A stretch of 33,650 bases of DNA from an uncultured Clostridia bacterium (GTDB lineage: Bacteria > Bacillota > Clostridia > Oscillospirales > Oscillospiraceae), in the NCBI GenBank assembly GCA_946184165.1, contig CAMHEN010000009.1:1-33650 (forward strand), read 5' to 3'. The notes under the pieces were generated by a model. The model was not told the origin of the DNA. It saw only the letters and a program-made list of their open reading frames with translations, and made no database searches. This document shows positions 13,390 through 21,604 of this stretch, piece after piece. A program made the translations under genes and the position numbers. Position 1 is the stretch's first letter, and each line of letters begins with the position of its first letter.

Positions 13390-14715
13390 TTAAATCTCGC
13401 CAAGCATTTGCTCATCAAAATCACAGGGCTGCACTTTTCCTTCCTCGATCCGATAGATTCGATCTACCTTTTTGAGGGTATTGAGCCTGTGCGCCACCAT
13501 GACGACGGTGCAGTTGCCCATCATGGCCTCAATGGCCCGCTGTACCTCCTGCTCACTCTCCGTATCCAGAGCGCTGGTTGCCTCGTCAAACAGGATAATA
13601 CGGGGCTTTCGCAGCAGTGCCCGTGCAATGGCGATCCGCTGGCGCTGGCCCCCGGACAGATTCTCCCCGCCCTCAAAAATGGGGCGCATCAGCCCGTCCG
13701 GATGCTCGGCGGCAAGGTTCTCCAGGCCGACGCTTTTCAGTACGGCCATGACCTGTTCCGTGGTGACATAGCGGCAGCCGGTGGTCAGATTGTCCCAGAG
13801 CGTTCCGCTGCACAGGATCGGATTCTGGGGCACGACCGCAAGCGAGCGGCGGAAGTGTTCCTTTTTCAGAGTGTCAATATCGGCCCCGTCGATCAGGATG
13901 CTGCCGTGCTGACATGAATAGAGGCCAAGCAGCAGATTGAGGATCGTACTTTTCCCGACGCCGGACTTGCCGATGAATGCGGCGCTTGTATTGGGCGGGA
14001 TATGGAAGCTGATGCCCTTGAGAACCGGCGGCTCGCCATCGTCATAACCGAACACCACATCCCTGTACTCGATTTCTCCCCGCAGCGGCAGCGGCAGGCG
14101 GACGCTGCCGTTTTTCTCGGTATCCTTTACGGAAAGGATCTCGTGGATGCTGCTGAGACTGTCAAGCCCCTGTGTGATTTGCGGCATTTCATCCAGGAAG
14201 CGCTGCAGGCTGTTGATGAGCGCGTCAAACAGGGACTGAAACAGCACGACTTCGCCCACGCTGATCTTGCCGCGAAAAGCCAGAAACAGCGCCGTGCAGA
14301 GGCAGAGCAGCCGGAAGCCCTGAGAGGTGCCGTAAGCGGCGTTATTCAGCTTGAGCTGCTGCATATCCTGCGTGTCGGCGGCGGTCTGGACCTCCTGCAC
14401 CTTGGCGGAAAGACTGTAGTATTCCTCCTTCTGGGTACCCTGAGAGCGGTTTAAGCGCTCCATGGCGAGCATTTCCTTGAAGGCCGCGTTGGCTGTCTCC
14501 GTCTTTTTGCGCATCAGCGCCTTGCTCTCCCGGATCGGGGTCAGGTGGTGGCGCAAAATCAGGGTCGAGGCCGGGATCACCAGGGCATAGAAGGCCAGCA
14601 TGGCAGGCATTTTGATGAGCGACACCACAATTGCAAAGACAATATCGATCATCAGGTGGAGCGTTGTCTGCAAATGCTCATTGAGCAGAAGCTTGACAAA
14701 CTGCACGTCGGACAC
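13390..14715 (-). CDS. ABC exporter, C-terminal part (permease half and ATPase); separated by frameshift
   Basis: This 441-residue frame continues the gene starting at 15515. It carries the later transmembrane segments of an exporter-type permease and a full ABC ATPase: Walker A (FIGKSGVGKST), signature LSGGQRQRIAIARALL, Walker B (IILFDEATSALD) and H-loop (MVAHRLNT). The natural junction reads through LVSDVQFVKLLLNEHLQ, whose coding sequence extends upstream of the GTG at 14715 but is out of frame with the N-terminal part. A single missing base near 14731-14738 explains both halves. Exporters of this kind move peptides, lipids or drugs; the substrate is unknown. Without the frameshift the protein would be about 708 residues. 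Confidence 0.85.
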   Translation of the reverse strand: MSDVQFVKLLLNEHLQTTLHLMIDIVFAIVVSLIKMPAMLAFYALVIPASTLILRHHLTPIRESKALMRKKTETANAAFKEMLAMERLNRSQGTQKEEYYSLSAKVQEVQTAADTQDMQQLKLNNAAYGTSQGFRLLCLCTALFLAFRGKISVGEVVLFQSLFDALINSLQRFLDEMPQITQGLDSLSSIHEILSVKDTEKNGSVRLPLPLRGEIEYRDVVFGYDDGEPPVLKGISFHIPPNTSAAFIGKSGVGKSTILNLLLGLYSCQHGSILIDGADIDTLKKEHFRRSLAVVPQNPILCSGTLWDNLTTGCRYVTTEQVMAVLKSVGLENLAAEHPDGLMRPIFEGGENLSGGQRQRIAIARALLRKPRIILFDEATSALDTESEQEVQRAIEAMMGNCTVVMVAHRLNTLKKVDRIYRIEEGKVQPCDFDEQMLGEI

Positions 14716-15515
14716 CAGCTTCGAGAGGATCTTCCGTTAGGCGTATCATTGTAAAAACGCATGGAGAGGACTTGCAGCTTCTGGACGATCGCAAGCTTGA
14801 AGCCGGACTCCGCCCGGCGGGTAAAGCGCTGGTAGCAGCGCGCGTCCAGGGTGGCGCAGATCAGGTTCACCGTCAGTGCCAGGGCGGAAGCAAGGATGTT
14901 CAGCAGCACCTTTCTTTCAAAAAAGGAAGCGCAGGCGGACAGCGTTTCAATGAGATTCGCCGCGAAAACCGGCAGCATCAGGGCGCACAGATGCTTGATC
15001 GTCTTGTTCAGGATCGAGAGCGTGACAAGGAGCCGATGATTCTCCGCAAGATACCGAAGGACTGCGATCGGCTTTGCATCCGGTCTTCTGCCCTTGTCGC
15101 TCTGATAGAAGGAAAAGATTTCCTCACTGAGGTCGCCGCCCTCCCTCGCCGGGTGGACGCGATAGATATGGACACCGCGCCTGAAGCGGTGGTCGACATA
15201 TCCTTTATACTTGACCAGCAGCGAATCCCGGATAAAGTTTTCCATCCAGTCGGCATCGTCCCCCTCCACACGAGAAGGCGAATCGCTCAGATCCCCTGCG
15301 CTTTTGATTTCATAGGCCGGGACTGTGCCCGACAGAACCGTGACGCGGACATCCGTATTGCCGCTGTGCAGCAGGCAGAGAACAAGCTCCTCACAGAGCA
15401 GTGAAGAGATGAGCCTGGCCTCCTCACTATTGAGCCGCGGATTTACCTCCGCCTCGATGAGCGCCTGCGCCGCTGTCAAGTCATCTATTTTTGCAACAGA
15501 AACGGTTTTCATCAT
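14652..15515 (-). CDS. ABC exporter, N-terminal part with fused degenerate ATPase-like domain; frameshifted
   Basis: The ATG at 15515 has AGGAG 6 bases upstream. Residues 1 to about 160 are soluble and resemble a degenerate GHKL/RsbW-like fold (EARLISSLLCEELVLCLLHSG, ending in YVDHRFRRGVHIYRVH), similar to N-terminal extensions I recall on some clostridial transporters. Residues from about 175 begin the exporter membrane domain (KHLCALMLPVFAANLIETL). After MRFYNDTPNG the frame slips into unrelated residues (RSSRSWCPTC) and stops at 14652. The correct continuation is in the other frame and forms the preceding entry. One base appears deleted near 14731-14738. Sequencing error, recent mutation or recoding are all possible, and there is no long homopolymer there. 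Confidence 0.8.
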   Translation of the reverse strand: MMKTVSVAKIDDLTAAQALIEAEVNPRLNSEEARLISSLLCEELVLCLLHSGNTDVRVTVLSGTVPAYEIKSAGDLSDSPSRVEGDDADWMENFIRDSLLVKYKGYVDHRFRRGVHIYRVHPAREGGDLSEEIFSFYQSDKGRRPDAKPIAVLRYLAENHRLLVTLSILNKTIKHLCALMLPVFAANLIETLSACASFFERKVLLNILASALALTVNLICATLDARCYQRFTRRAESGFKLAIVQKLQVLSMRFYNDTPNGRSSRSWCPTCSLSSFCSMSICRQRST

Positions 15516-15557
15516 ACTGTGCTCCTATCTGCCGGCTTCAATACAATTGTTTTGTTT

Positions 15558-15586
15558 ATTCTATAAGGTTCACTCACAGATGACAA
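15558..15586 (-). promoter_or_regulatory. Promoter of the ABC exporter gene
   Basis: Read on the minus strand, TTGTCA (15581-15586) and TAGAAT (15558-15563) are separated by 17 bp, about 43 bp upstream of the ATG. Confidence 0.6.
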
Positions 15587-15849
15587 ATAAAAATAGCCTG
15601 AAAACCATCCTTGTCAGAATAATTCCATCAGGTTTGCCGTCTTTCTCCTCACATCCAGCGTTTTTCACTGCGCGCCGCGTCCGCGGCAGTTCCTGCTTCC
15701 GGATTATGGCGCCCACACCGGCCGCAGAAATGCGCCGAGAGGGACCATCACAGCGGGAGACACCTCCCCGGGCCGAGCTTCTGCACGGGCCGATCCGGCT
15801 TTTTGCGCCGATCGGAACAGAAAGAACCGGGCGCTTTCCCACGAATCTC

Positions 15850-15878
15850 TTGACAAGTTTGGCGGGAACAAATAATAT
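15850..15878 (+). promoter_or_regulatory. Promoter of the HD-GYP sensor gene
   Basis: A consensus TTGACA (15850-15855), 17-bp spacer and TAATAT (15873-15878). The start codon is about 40 bases beyond the predicted transcription start. Confidence 0.8.
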
Positions 15879-15924
15879 ACACTTGATACGTACTCTTTAT
15901 ATGCAGTGGTTTAAGGAGCATCAC

Positions 15925-18900
15925 ATGAAGCACACACATTACAGCGCCGGTATATCAAACAGGGCCGGTCTGGTGAAAACGTGTATATGCCTGTTATGGC
16001 TGCTTGCACTGATGCTGCAGCTCGGGGGCGCCGCACTGGCGGAGGACGGCGAGACAAAGCTGAACGAGACCCCCCATATCTCCGTGGATATCGTGGACCG
16101 GGCGGAAGGATATTCCGCAGTGCTCTACGACAACATGAGCGGGCTTCCCACCTCCGAGGCCAACGCCATCGCCGAGACCGGCGACGGCTTCATCTGGATC
16201 GGCAGCTATGCGGGCCTGATCCGCTATGACGGCAACACCTTTGAACGCATGGATTCCACAAACGGCATTGCCAGCGTGGTGAGTCTTTTCGTGGACAGCC
16301 GGGACCGCCTTTGGATCGGCACCAACGACGCCGGCGTCGCCGTCATGGAGCAGGGGCAGTTCCGGAAGTGGGGAAAGGCGGAGGGGCTGCGCTCCGCTTC
16401 CATACGCGCCATTGCCGAGGATAAAATGGGAGTCATCTATGTCGCCACAACGGACGGCATCTATACCATCGATACGGAGATGGCCCTTCACTCGCTGGAC
16501 GATGCGAGAATTCACAGCGCCTATATGCGGGATCTGAGACTCGGCCCCGAGAATGTGATGTACGGTCTGACCCAGGAAGGCAGCGTTTTCACCCTGCAGG
16601 ACGGCGAGATCAAAACCTATCTTGACGCCGACGAGGTGCGCGTCCACGGGATCATCGGGCTGCTTCCCGACGTCAAACACCCCGGCTTCCTCTATGCCGG
16701 TACGGAGAGCTCCCAGGTATACTACGGCAGTCTCGAAGATAATTTCAGCAGCATGGAAACAAGAGACATCGCGCCGCTGACCTATGTGGAGCACTTTGAA
16801 TTCATTGACGATCAGATCTGGATCTGCGCGGGCGACGGGATCGGCGTACTGGATGAGGACGGCTTCCACAACATCCAGAACATTCCCATGAACAGCTCCA
16901 TCCAGCGCATGCTTGTGGATTACGAGGGGAATCTCTGGTTCACCTCCTCCCGGCAAGGCGTCATGAAAATCGTGCCCAATCAGTTTTCAAACCTCTATGA
17001 CCGCTATTATCTGACAGACGCGGTGGTCAATGCGACCTGCTTCTACGGCGATCAGCTCTTTATCGCCACGGATTCGGGCCTCACGGTGATCGGAGAAGAC
17101 GGCATTGTAGAAAGCCTTCCCCTGAAAAAAGCGCTGACGGCCTCGGGGGAGGATCTCGGTGCGACGGATCTGATAGAGCTGCTGAGCGGATGCCGGATTC
17201 GCTCCATCGTCCGCGACAGCGAAGGGCGGCTCTGGATCGCGACCTGGCGCAAATTCGGTCTGCTCCGCTATGACCGGGGCGAGCTGCTGGCCTTCGGCCC
17301 GAAGGACGGCCTGTTCTCCGACCGTGTCCGGGTGGCCTGTGAAGGCCGCGACGGCAGGATCCTTGTGGCCAACACCGGCGGTGTAAGCATCATTCGGGAG
17401 GACGCGGTTACGGAAAGCTACGGGGAGCGCGACGGCATAATCAACCCGGAGATCCTCACGGCGGCCGAGGCGCCGAACGGCGACATTGTCCTGGGCTCTG
17501 ACGGCGGCGGCATCTATATCATCGGAGAGACGGGCACGCGGCATCTCGGCGCGGAAGAGGGCCTGAGCTCCGAGGTCATCATGCGCATCAAATATGATGC
17601 CGAGCGGGACGTCTTCTGGATCGTCACCAGCAACTCCCTCACGTATATGGATCCCGATTACCGGGTGACTACCATAGAAAACTTCCCTTACTCCAATAAC
17701 TTCGACCTCTACTGGAACAGCAAGGGCGATATCTGGGTCCTGAGCAGCAACGGGATCTACGTGATCCCCGCGGAGAAGCTGCTGGCAAACGAGGAAATCA
17801 ATCCAATCTATTACGGGCGGGAAAACGGCCTTCCGTGCATCGCCACGGCAAACTCCTACAGCGAGGTGGACGCGGACGGGAATCTGTATATCGCCGGTTC
17901 CACGGGCGTGGCCAAGGTCAATATCGAGATGCCCTTTGAGAACATTGACAATCTGAAGGTTGCCGTCCCCTATGTGGATGCGGACGGCTTCCGTATCTAC
18001 CCGGACAGCGACGGCTCCTTTACGATCCCCACCGGGACAAAGAAGCTGACCGTCTACAGCCACGTGTTCAACTACTCCCTGATGAATCCTCAGATCAGCC
18101 TGTCTCTTGACGGCTTCGATTCCTCGAAAATCACGCTCAGCCGCGACGACCTGGTTCCTTTTAATTATACGAACCTCCGGGGCGGGACCTATAATTTCAA
18201 TATGCAGCTGACGGACGCGATGGGGCGGGGCAGCAAGAAGGTCTCCATTGAGATCGTCAAGGAAAAGGCGTTCTACGAGCAGGTCTGGTTTTATATCGTC
18301 GCGGGCTTCGCGGCGCTGCTCACCCTGTGGGGCGTCGTGCGCTTCTTCATCCGCAGAAAGACCCACGCCCTGGAGAAGAAGAATCAGGAGACCATGGCCC
18401 TGATCGGCGGCATCACAGAGGCCTTCGCAAAGGTCATCGACATGAAGGACCGCTATACAAACGGCCACTCCTCCCGCGTGGCAAAGTATACCGCCATACT
18501 CTCAAAAGAGCTGGGGTACGACGACGAAACCGTGGAGAAGTACTACCGCATCGCCCTGCTGCATGACATCGGCAAGATCGGCGTGCCGCCGGAGGTGCTG
18601 AACAAGCCCGGCAAGCTCACGGATGAGGAATTTGAAATCATCAAGTCCCATACCTCCAAGGGCTACGACGCGCTGAAGGAAATCACCATCATGCCGGAGC
18701 TCGCCGTCGGCGCCCAGGCCCACCACGAGAGGCCGGACGGCAGGGGCTATCCCAACCACCTGAAAGGGGACGAGATCCCCCGGGTGGCCCAGATCATCGC
18801 GGTGGCCGACTGCTTCGACGCCATGTACTCCAACCGCCCCTACCGCAACCGCATGAATTTCGAGAAGGTCGTCTCCATCATCAAGGAGGTCTCCGGTACC

Positions 18901-19017
18901 CAGCTCACACCCGACGTGGTGGACGCCTTCCTGCGTCTGGTGGATAAGGGCGAGTTCCGCGATCCCGACGACCACGGCGGCGGCACCACCGAAAACATCG
19001 ACAACATCCGTAAGTAA
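15925..19017 (+). CDS. Membrane sensor: regulator-type beta-propeller, Y_Y_Y domain and HD-GYP phosphodiesterase
   Basis: A 1030-residue protein. The ATG at 15925 is chosen because AAGGAG is 6 bases upstream and a signal peptide follows (CICLLWLLALMLQLGGAALAED). Residues about 60-670 contain many two-component-regulator propeller blades (DGFIWIGSYAGLIRYDG, RDRLWIGTNDAGVAV, EGNLWFTSSRQGVMKI, KGDIWVLSSNGIYVI). A Y_Y_Y-like domain (about 690-780) and one membrane segment (WFYIVAGFAALLTLWGVVRFFI) follow. The cytoplasmic HD-GYP domain has His880-Asp881 in LLHDIGKIGVP and His933-His934 in HHERPDGRGYP. HD-GYP domains usually hydrolyse cyclic di-GMP. No kinase or receiver domain is present, so an extracytoplasmic signal could directly control second-messenger turnover. 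The ligand is unknown. Confidence 0.92.
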   Translation: MKHTHYSAGISNRAGLVKTCICLLWLLALMLQLGGAALAEDGETKLNETPHISVDIVDRAEGYSAVLYDNMSGLPTSEANAIAETGDGFIWIGSYAGLIRYDGNTFERMDSTNGIASVVSLFVDSRDRLWIGTNDAGVAVMEQGQFRKWGKAEGLRSASIRAIAEDKMGVIYVATTDGIYTIDTEMALHSLDDARIHSAYMRDLRLGPENVMYGLTQEGSVFTLQDGEIKTYLDADEVRVHGIIGLLPDVKHPGFLYAGTESSQVYYGSLEDNFSSMETRDIAPLTYVEHFEFIDDQIWICAGDGIGVLDEDGFHNIQNIPMNSSIQRMLVDYEGNLWFTSSRQGVMKIVPNQFSNLYDRYYLTDAVVNATCFYGDQLFIATDSGLTVIGEDGIVESLPLKKALTASGEDLGATDLIELLSGCRIRSIVRDSEGRLWIATWRKFGLLRYDRGELLAFGPKDGLFSDRVRVACEGRDGRILVANTGGVSIIREDAVTESYGERDGIINPEILTAAEAPNGDIVLGSDGGGIYIIGETGTRHLGAEEGLSSEVIMRIKYDAERDVFWIVTSNSLTYMDPDYRVTTIENFPYSNNFDLYWNSKGDIWVLSSNGIYVIPAEKLLANEEINPIYYGRENGLPCIATANSYSEVDADGNLYIAGSTGVAKVNIEMPFENIDNLKVAVPYVDADGFRIYPDSDGSFTIPTGTKKLTVYSHVFNYSLMNPQISLSLDGFDSSKITLSRDDLVPFNYTNLRGGTYNFNMQLTDAMGRGSKKVSIEIVKEKAFYEQVWFYIVAGFAALLTLWGVVRFFIRRKTHALEKKNQETMALIGGITEAFAKVIDMKDRYTNGHSSRVAKYTAILSKELGYDDETVEKYYRIALLHDIGKIGVPPEVLNKPGKLTDEEFEIIKSHTSKGYDALKEITIMPELAVGAQAHHERPDGRGYPNHLKGDEIPRVAQIIAVADCFDAMYSNRPYRNRMNFEKVVSIIKEVSGTQLTPDVVDAFLRLVDKGEFRDPDDHGGGTTENIDNIRK

Positions 19018-19092
19018 GAAGCTGTCGGAGGGCACGGCAGATCCGAAGCCGCTGCCGCGCCCGTTCCTCCGCAGCCACGAAAGGTAAGGATC

Positions 19093-19743
19093 ATGGGGAC
19101 TTTTGCGAAGCGTATCATTATGTGCATCCTCGGCGTCGTCATCTGTGGGCTGAGCGTCGGGATGTTCAAACACGCGGCTTTCGGCGTCGATCCCTTTCAG
19201 GCACTTATGAGCGGCCTTGACGCCGTAGTTCCGATCCGCTTCGGAACACTGTATGTGATCGTAAATCTCCTGCTGCTGGTCTTTTCTCTGATCATGGACC
19301 GGCACAGGATCGGACTTGCGACCTTTATCAATCTCTTCCTGCTGGGCTATGTTGTGGAGTTCTCCCAGGCTCAGTGCGAGCGTTTGTTCCCGGCACCCGG
19401 GATCGGCGGGCGGGTGCTCCTGTTTCTCGCGGGGCTCGTCATCCTCTCCCTCTCCTCCGCACTCTATTTCACGGCGGATCTCGGCGTCTCCACCTATGAC
19501 GCCGTTGCCCTCGTCTGGGCCGCGCGCCAGACAAGGATCCCCTTTTCCCTCTGCCGTATCGCGACGGACAGCGTGTGCGTGATCGCCGGGGTCGTCCTGT
19601 GTCTCGTGTCCGGCATGGGTCCGGCGCAGATTTTCGGCGCCGTCGGCGTCGGCACCGTTGTCACGGCTTTCTTCATGGGGCCGCTGATCGCCTTTTTCAA
19701 CCGGACCGTCGCCCGGCCGCTGCTGGGCCTGCCCAGAGAATAA
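19093..19743 (+). CDS. YczE/YitT-like integral membrane protein
   Basis: A 216-residue protein with about five hydrophobic segments and motifs of the YczE-like family (COG2364): IIMCILGVVICGLSVGMFKHAAFGVDPFQAL near the N-terminus and LGVSTYDAVALVWAARQTRIPFSLCRIATD in the middle. The ATG at 19093 follows AAAGGTAAGG. No biochemical role is established for the family, and some members sit beside transporters or regulators. It lies 75 bp after the HD-GYP gene on the same strand and may be co-transcribed. Confidence 0.8.
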   Translation: MGTFAKRIIMCILGVVICGLSVGMFKHAAFGVDPFQALMSGLDAVVPIRFGTLYVIVNLLLLVFSLIMDRHRIGLATFINLFLLGYVVEFSQAQCERLFPAPGIGGRVLLFLAGLVILSLSSALYFTADLGVSTYDAVALVWAARQTRIPFSLCRIATDSVCVIAGVVLCLVSGMGPAQIFGAVGVGTVVTAFFMGPLIAFFNRTVARPLLGLPRE

Positions 19744-19777
19744 TCGGGTAAGCTATCGACTGTAAGGAGTGAATACG

Positions 19778-19948
19778 ATGGAAACCAAGTATTACATTGT
19801 CAGCCGCATCGACGGAGACTATGCCTGGCTCACCTGCACCAGCGCGCAGGAGGAACCCTTCTTCATTGCCCGCGCGCTGCTGCCTATGGATATCGACGAG
19901 GGCAGCAGAGTGAAAATGGAGAACTTCCAGTTTGATACTATTTCTTGA
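19778..19948 (+). CDS. Small DUF3006-like protein
   Basis: A 56-residue protein beginning METKYYIVSRIDGDYAWLTC and containing ARALLPMDIDEGSRVKME. The pattern of an initial (I/V)xRI(E/D)GDYA strand, then LLPxxxxEGxxv, resembles DUF3006-type small proteins; function unknown. AAGGAG lies 9 bases before the ATG. It is 34 bp downstream of the YczE-like gene, so probably in the same transcript. The final codons and TGA stop (19946-19948) lie inside repeat copy B, whose insertion may have reshaped the C-terminus. Confidence 0.7.
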   Translation: METKYYIVSRIDGDYAWLTCTSAQEEPFFIARALLPMDIDEGSRVKMENFQFDTIS

Positions 19949-20093
19949 TTGAATTCTTTAATCAAGAAAGCCGCAGTTCCTGCGGCGTTTTCAGCGCAAA
20001 ACGCTGAAAACGCGTCTCATGCAGAACCTCTACGCGCCTTGTGGCGCTATGAAAACCTTTAAGGGATTAAAGGTTTTCATGAGGTTTTAGTAT
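19935..20093 (-). repeat. Multi-hairpin structured repeat, copy B (short form)
   Basis: This is the same element as 12887-13191 on the opposite strand, bounded by TAGTAT and ATACTA. Plus-strand stems are S6, TTTCTTGATT (19941-19950) with AATCAAGAAA (19960-19969); S5, GCCGCAG (19970-19976) with CTGCGGC (19980-19986); S4, 12 bp (19985-19996 with 20002-20013); S1, 20023-20030 with 20081-20088; S3, GCGCC (20034-20038) with GGCGC (20043-20047); and S2, perfect 14 bp (20049-20062 with 20067-20080). Relative to copy A, the S2, S3, S4 and S5 differences are paired, so pairing is preserved. It lies between convergent genes and lacks copy A's 148-base insert. Confidence 0.8.
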
Positions 20094-20123
20094 GAGATGG
20101 CCTGATCCCGTACGAAAAGACTT

Positions 20124-20159
20124 GAAGGAGCTATAGCAAAACGATGCTATAGCTCCTTC
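20124..20159. terminator. Bidirectional intrinsic terminator after the polysaccharide operon
   Basis: GAAGGAGCTATAGCA (20124-20138) pairs perfectly over 15 bp with TGCTATAGCTCCTTC (20145-20159) around a 6-base loop. Minus-strand transcripts from the MBOAT gene, 8 bp away, meet CAAGTCTTTT after the stem. Plus-strand transcripts meet TTCTTC. Confidence 0.75.
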
Positions 20160-20166
20160 TTCATGT

Positions 20167-21600
20167 TCAAAACTGGAAGTAGATAAAGGGGCTCTGGCCG
20201 GTGTAGCCGAGAGCGAGCGTGAGACCCGCGAAGCAGAAGAAGAGGAGCAGGCCCCGGAAACTCTTGAGACTCACCGTCGGGTAGAATCCCGCGGGCACGG
20301 CGCCGAGCTTTTTGGATCTCGCACAGGCGATGAGGTGCGCGCCCCAGGTGACCACAAGGCCGAACACGCCCCAGAAGCTCACATAGCGTATGCCCTTGTG
20401 CAGTGTGAAGATATACCCCATAATCCGCAGGGCTTCCCCAATGGAGCTTGCGCGGAAGATGACCGCTGTGAAGCAGATGAAAGTGAACGTCAGAAACACA
20501 TTCGCACCGGTGAGCAGAGGGCTTTTTGGGATCCTTTTGCGGAGCGGCCCCGTCACGCGGAAGACGCACTGGGCCACGCCGCTGAGAAAGCCCCAGAGGA
20601 CGAAGGTCCAGGCCGCCCCATGCCAGAGTCCGCAGACCGTCATGTTCACGAGGATGTTAAAGCAGGTCCGCGCCTCCCCCTTGCGGCTGCCTCCGAGCGG
20701 GAAGTAGAGGTACTCCGTGAGCCAGGTGGAGAGGCTGATGTGCCAGCGCCGCCAGAACTCGTTCACATTCGGAGAGATGAAGGGGATGTTGAAGTTTCGC
20801 GGCAGGTCGTAGCCGAGACACCTTGCGCAGCCCACTGCCATGTCCGAGTAGCCGGAGAAGTCGCAGTAGAGCTGGACAAAGTAGGCGTAGACCATGAGCA
20901 GCAGAGTCCCCGCGCTGTAGGCCGCGGGGGCGCGGTGCACGGCGTCGACGAAGGAGGAGATGTTGTCCGCGATGACGATCTTTTTGAAGAGGCCGAACAC
21001 AAAAATCTGCACGCCCTGTTCGAGTCCCGCAAGGGAGATGCAGCGCTCCTCCCGGAGCTGTGGCAGAAACTCCCCGGCCTTCACGATGGGCCCCGCCACA
21101 AGCTGGGGGAAGAAGGCGATGTAGAGCGCGGTGCGCACGAAGTCATGCTCCGGTTCAAGCTTGCCGCGTGAGACGTCGATGGTGTAGCTCAGGGACTGGA
21201 AGGTGTAGAAGCTGATGCCCACGGGCAGAAGGATACGCAGGGTCCCCGCCCGCGCAATGCCGAACACCGCGCAGAAGGAGTCCACAAAGAAGTTAAAATA
21301 CTTGAATACGCCGAGGACCAGAAGCGGCACCGCGACGCCGAGGACGAGGGCTGTGCGCCGCCAGGGCTTGTCCATCTGGAGGGCCGACACATGGGCCACG
21401 AGTGTGAGCGAGAGCATCAGAAGGCAGCAGAGCCAGTTCCACCAGCCGTAGAACACATAGCTTGCCAGAAGCAGCACGATATGCCGCAGGCGCAGGCGTT
21501 TTTCCTTCTCGAGATTCTCAAAGGCGGGGAGCTTTGTCACCGCCATGACAAGACAAACCAGGGCGAAGAAGATGACAAAGGTAAAACTGTTGAACAGCAT
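20167..21600 (-). CDS. MBOAT family membrane-bound O-acyltransferase (AlgI/DltB-like)
   Basis: A 477-residue polytopic membrane protein with about ten or more hydrophobic segments. Family blocks include VGISFYTFQSLSYTIDVSRG, FFPQLVAGPIVKAGEFLPQL, YFVQLYCDFSGYSDMAVG, and FWRRWHISLSTWLTEYLYFPLGG. The conserved catalytic His is residue 327 in CGLWHGAAWTFVLWG. The family transfers acyl groups across the membrane for O-acetylation of polysaccharides (AlgI) or D-alanylation (DltB). The adjacent upstream gene encodes the expected SGNH partner, 4 bases away, so acetylation of the polymer made by this operon is likely. ATG at 21600 is used; longer versions of the frame are antisense-like extensions into the neighbour. 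It is the last gene of the operon. Confidence 0.92.
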   Translation of the reverse strand: MLFNSFTFVIFFALVCLVMAVTKLPAFENLEKEKRLRLRHIVLLLASYVFYGWWNWLCCLLMLSLTLVAHVSALQMDKPWRRTALVLGVAVPLLVLGVFKYFNFFVDSFCAVFGIARAGTLRILLPVGISFYTFQSLSYTIDVSRGKLEPEHDFVRTALYIAFFPQLVAGPIVKAGEFLPQLREERCISLAGLEQGVQIFVFGLFKKIVIADNISSFVDAVHRAPAAYSAGTLLLMVYAYFVQLYCDFSGYSDMAVGCARCLGYDLPRNFNIPFISPNVNEFWRRWHISLSTWLTEYLYFPLGGSRKGEARTCFNILVNMTVCGLWHGAAWTFVLWGFLSGVAQCVFRVTGPLRKRIPKSPLLTGANVFLTFTFICFTAVIFRASSIGEALRIMGYIFTLHKGIRYVSFWGVFGLVVTWGAHLIACARSKKLGAVPAGFYPTVSLKSFRGLLLFFCFAGLTLALGYTGQSPFIYFQF

Positions 21601-21604
21601 CCGC

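Larger units (their letters stand above)
15516..15924. other. Intergenic region between divergent ABC exporter and HD-GYP sensor
   Basis: This 409-bp gap holds a promoter on each strand (15558-15586 and 15850-15878) and a small inverted repeat (CCGATC 15790-15795 with GATCGG 15810-15815). No further gene, repeat or RNA is visible. Confidence 0.6.

Noticed and set aside
15325-15924. Longer version of the HD-GYP sensor beginning upstream
   Set aside because: It would lack a signal peptide at its start and run through a consensus promoter. The ATG at 15925 has a ribosome site and a signal peptide.
16987-18468. Minus-strand frame of 493 codons inside the HD-GYP sensor gene
   Set aside because: It is antisense to clear propeller and Y_Y_Y coding sequence, with no ribosome site or recognisable domain.
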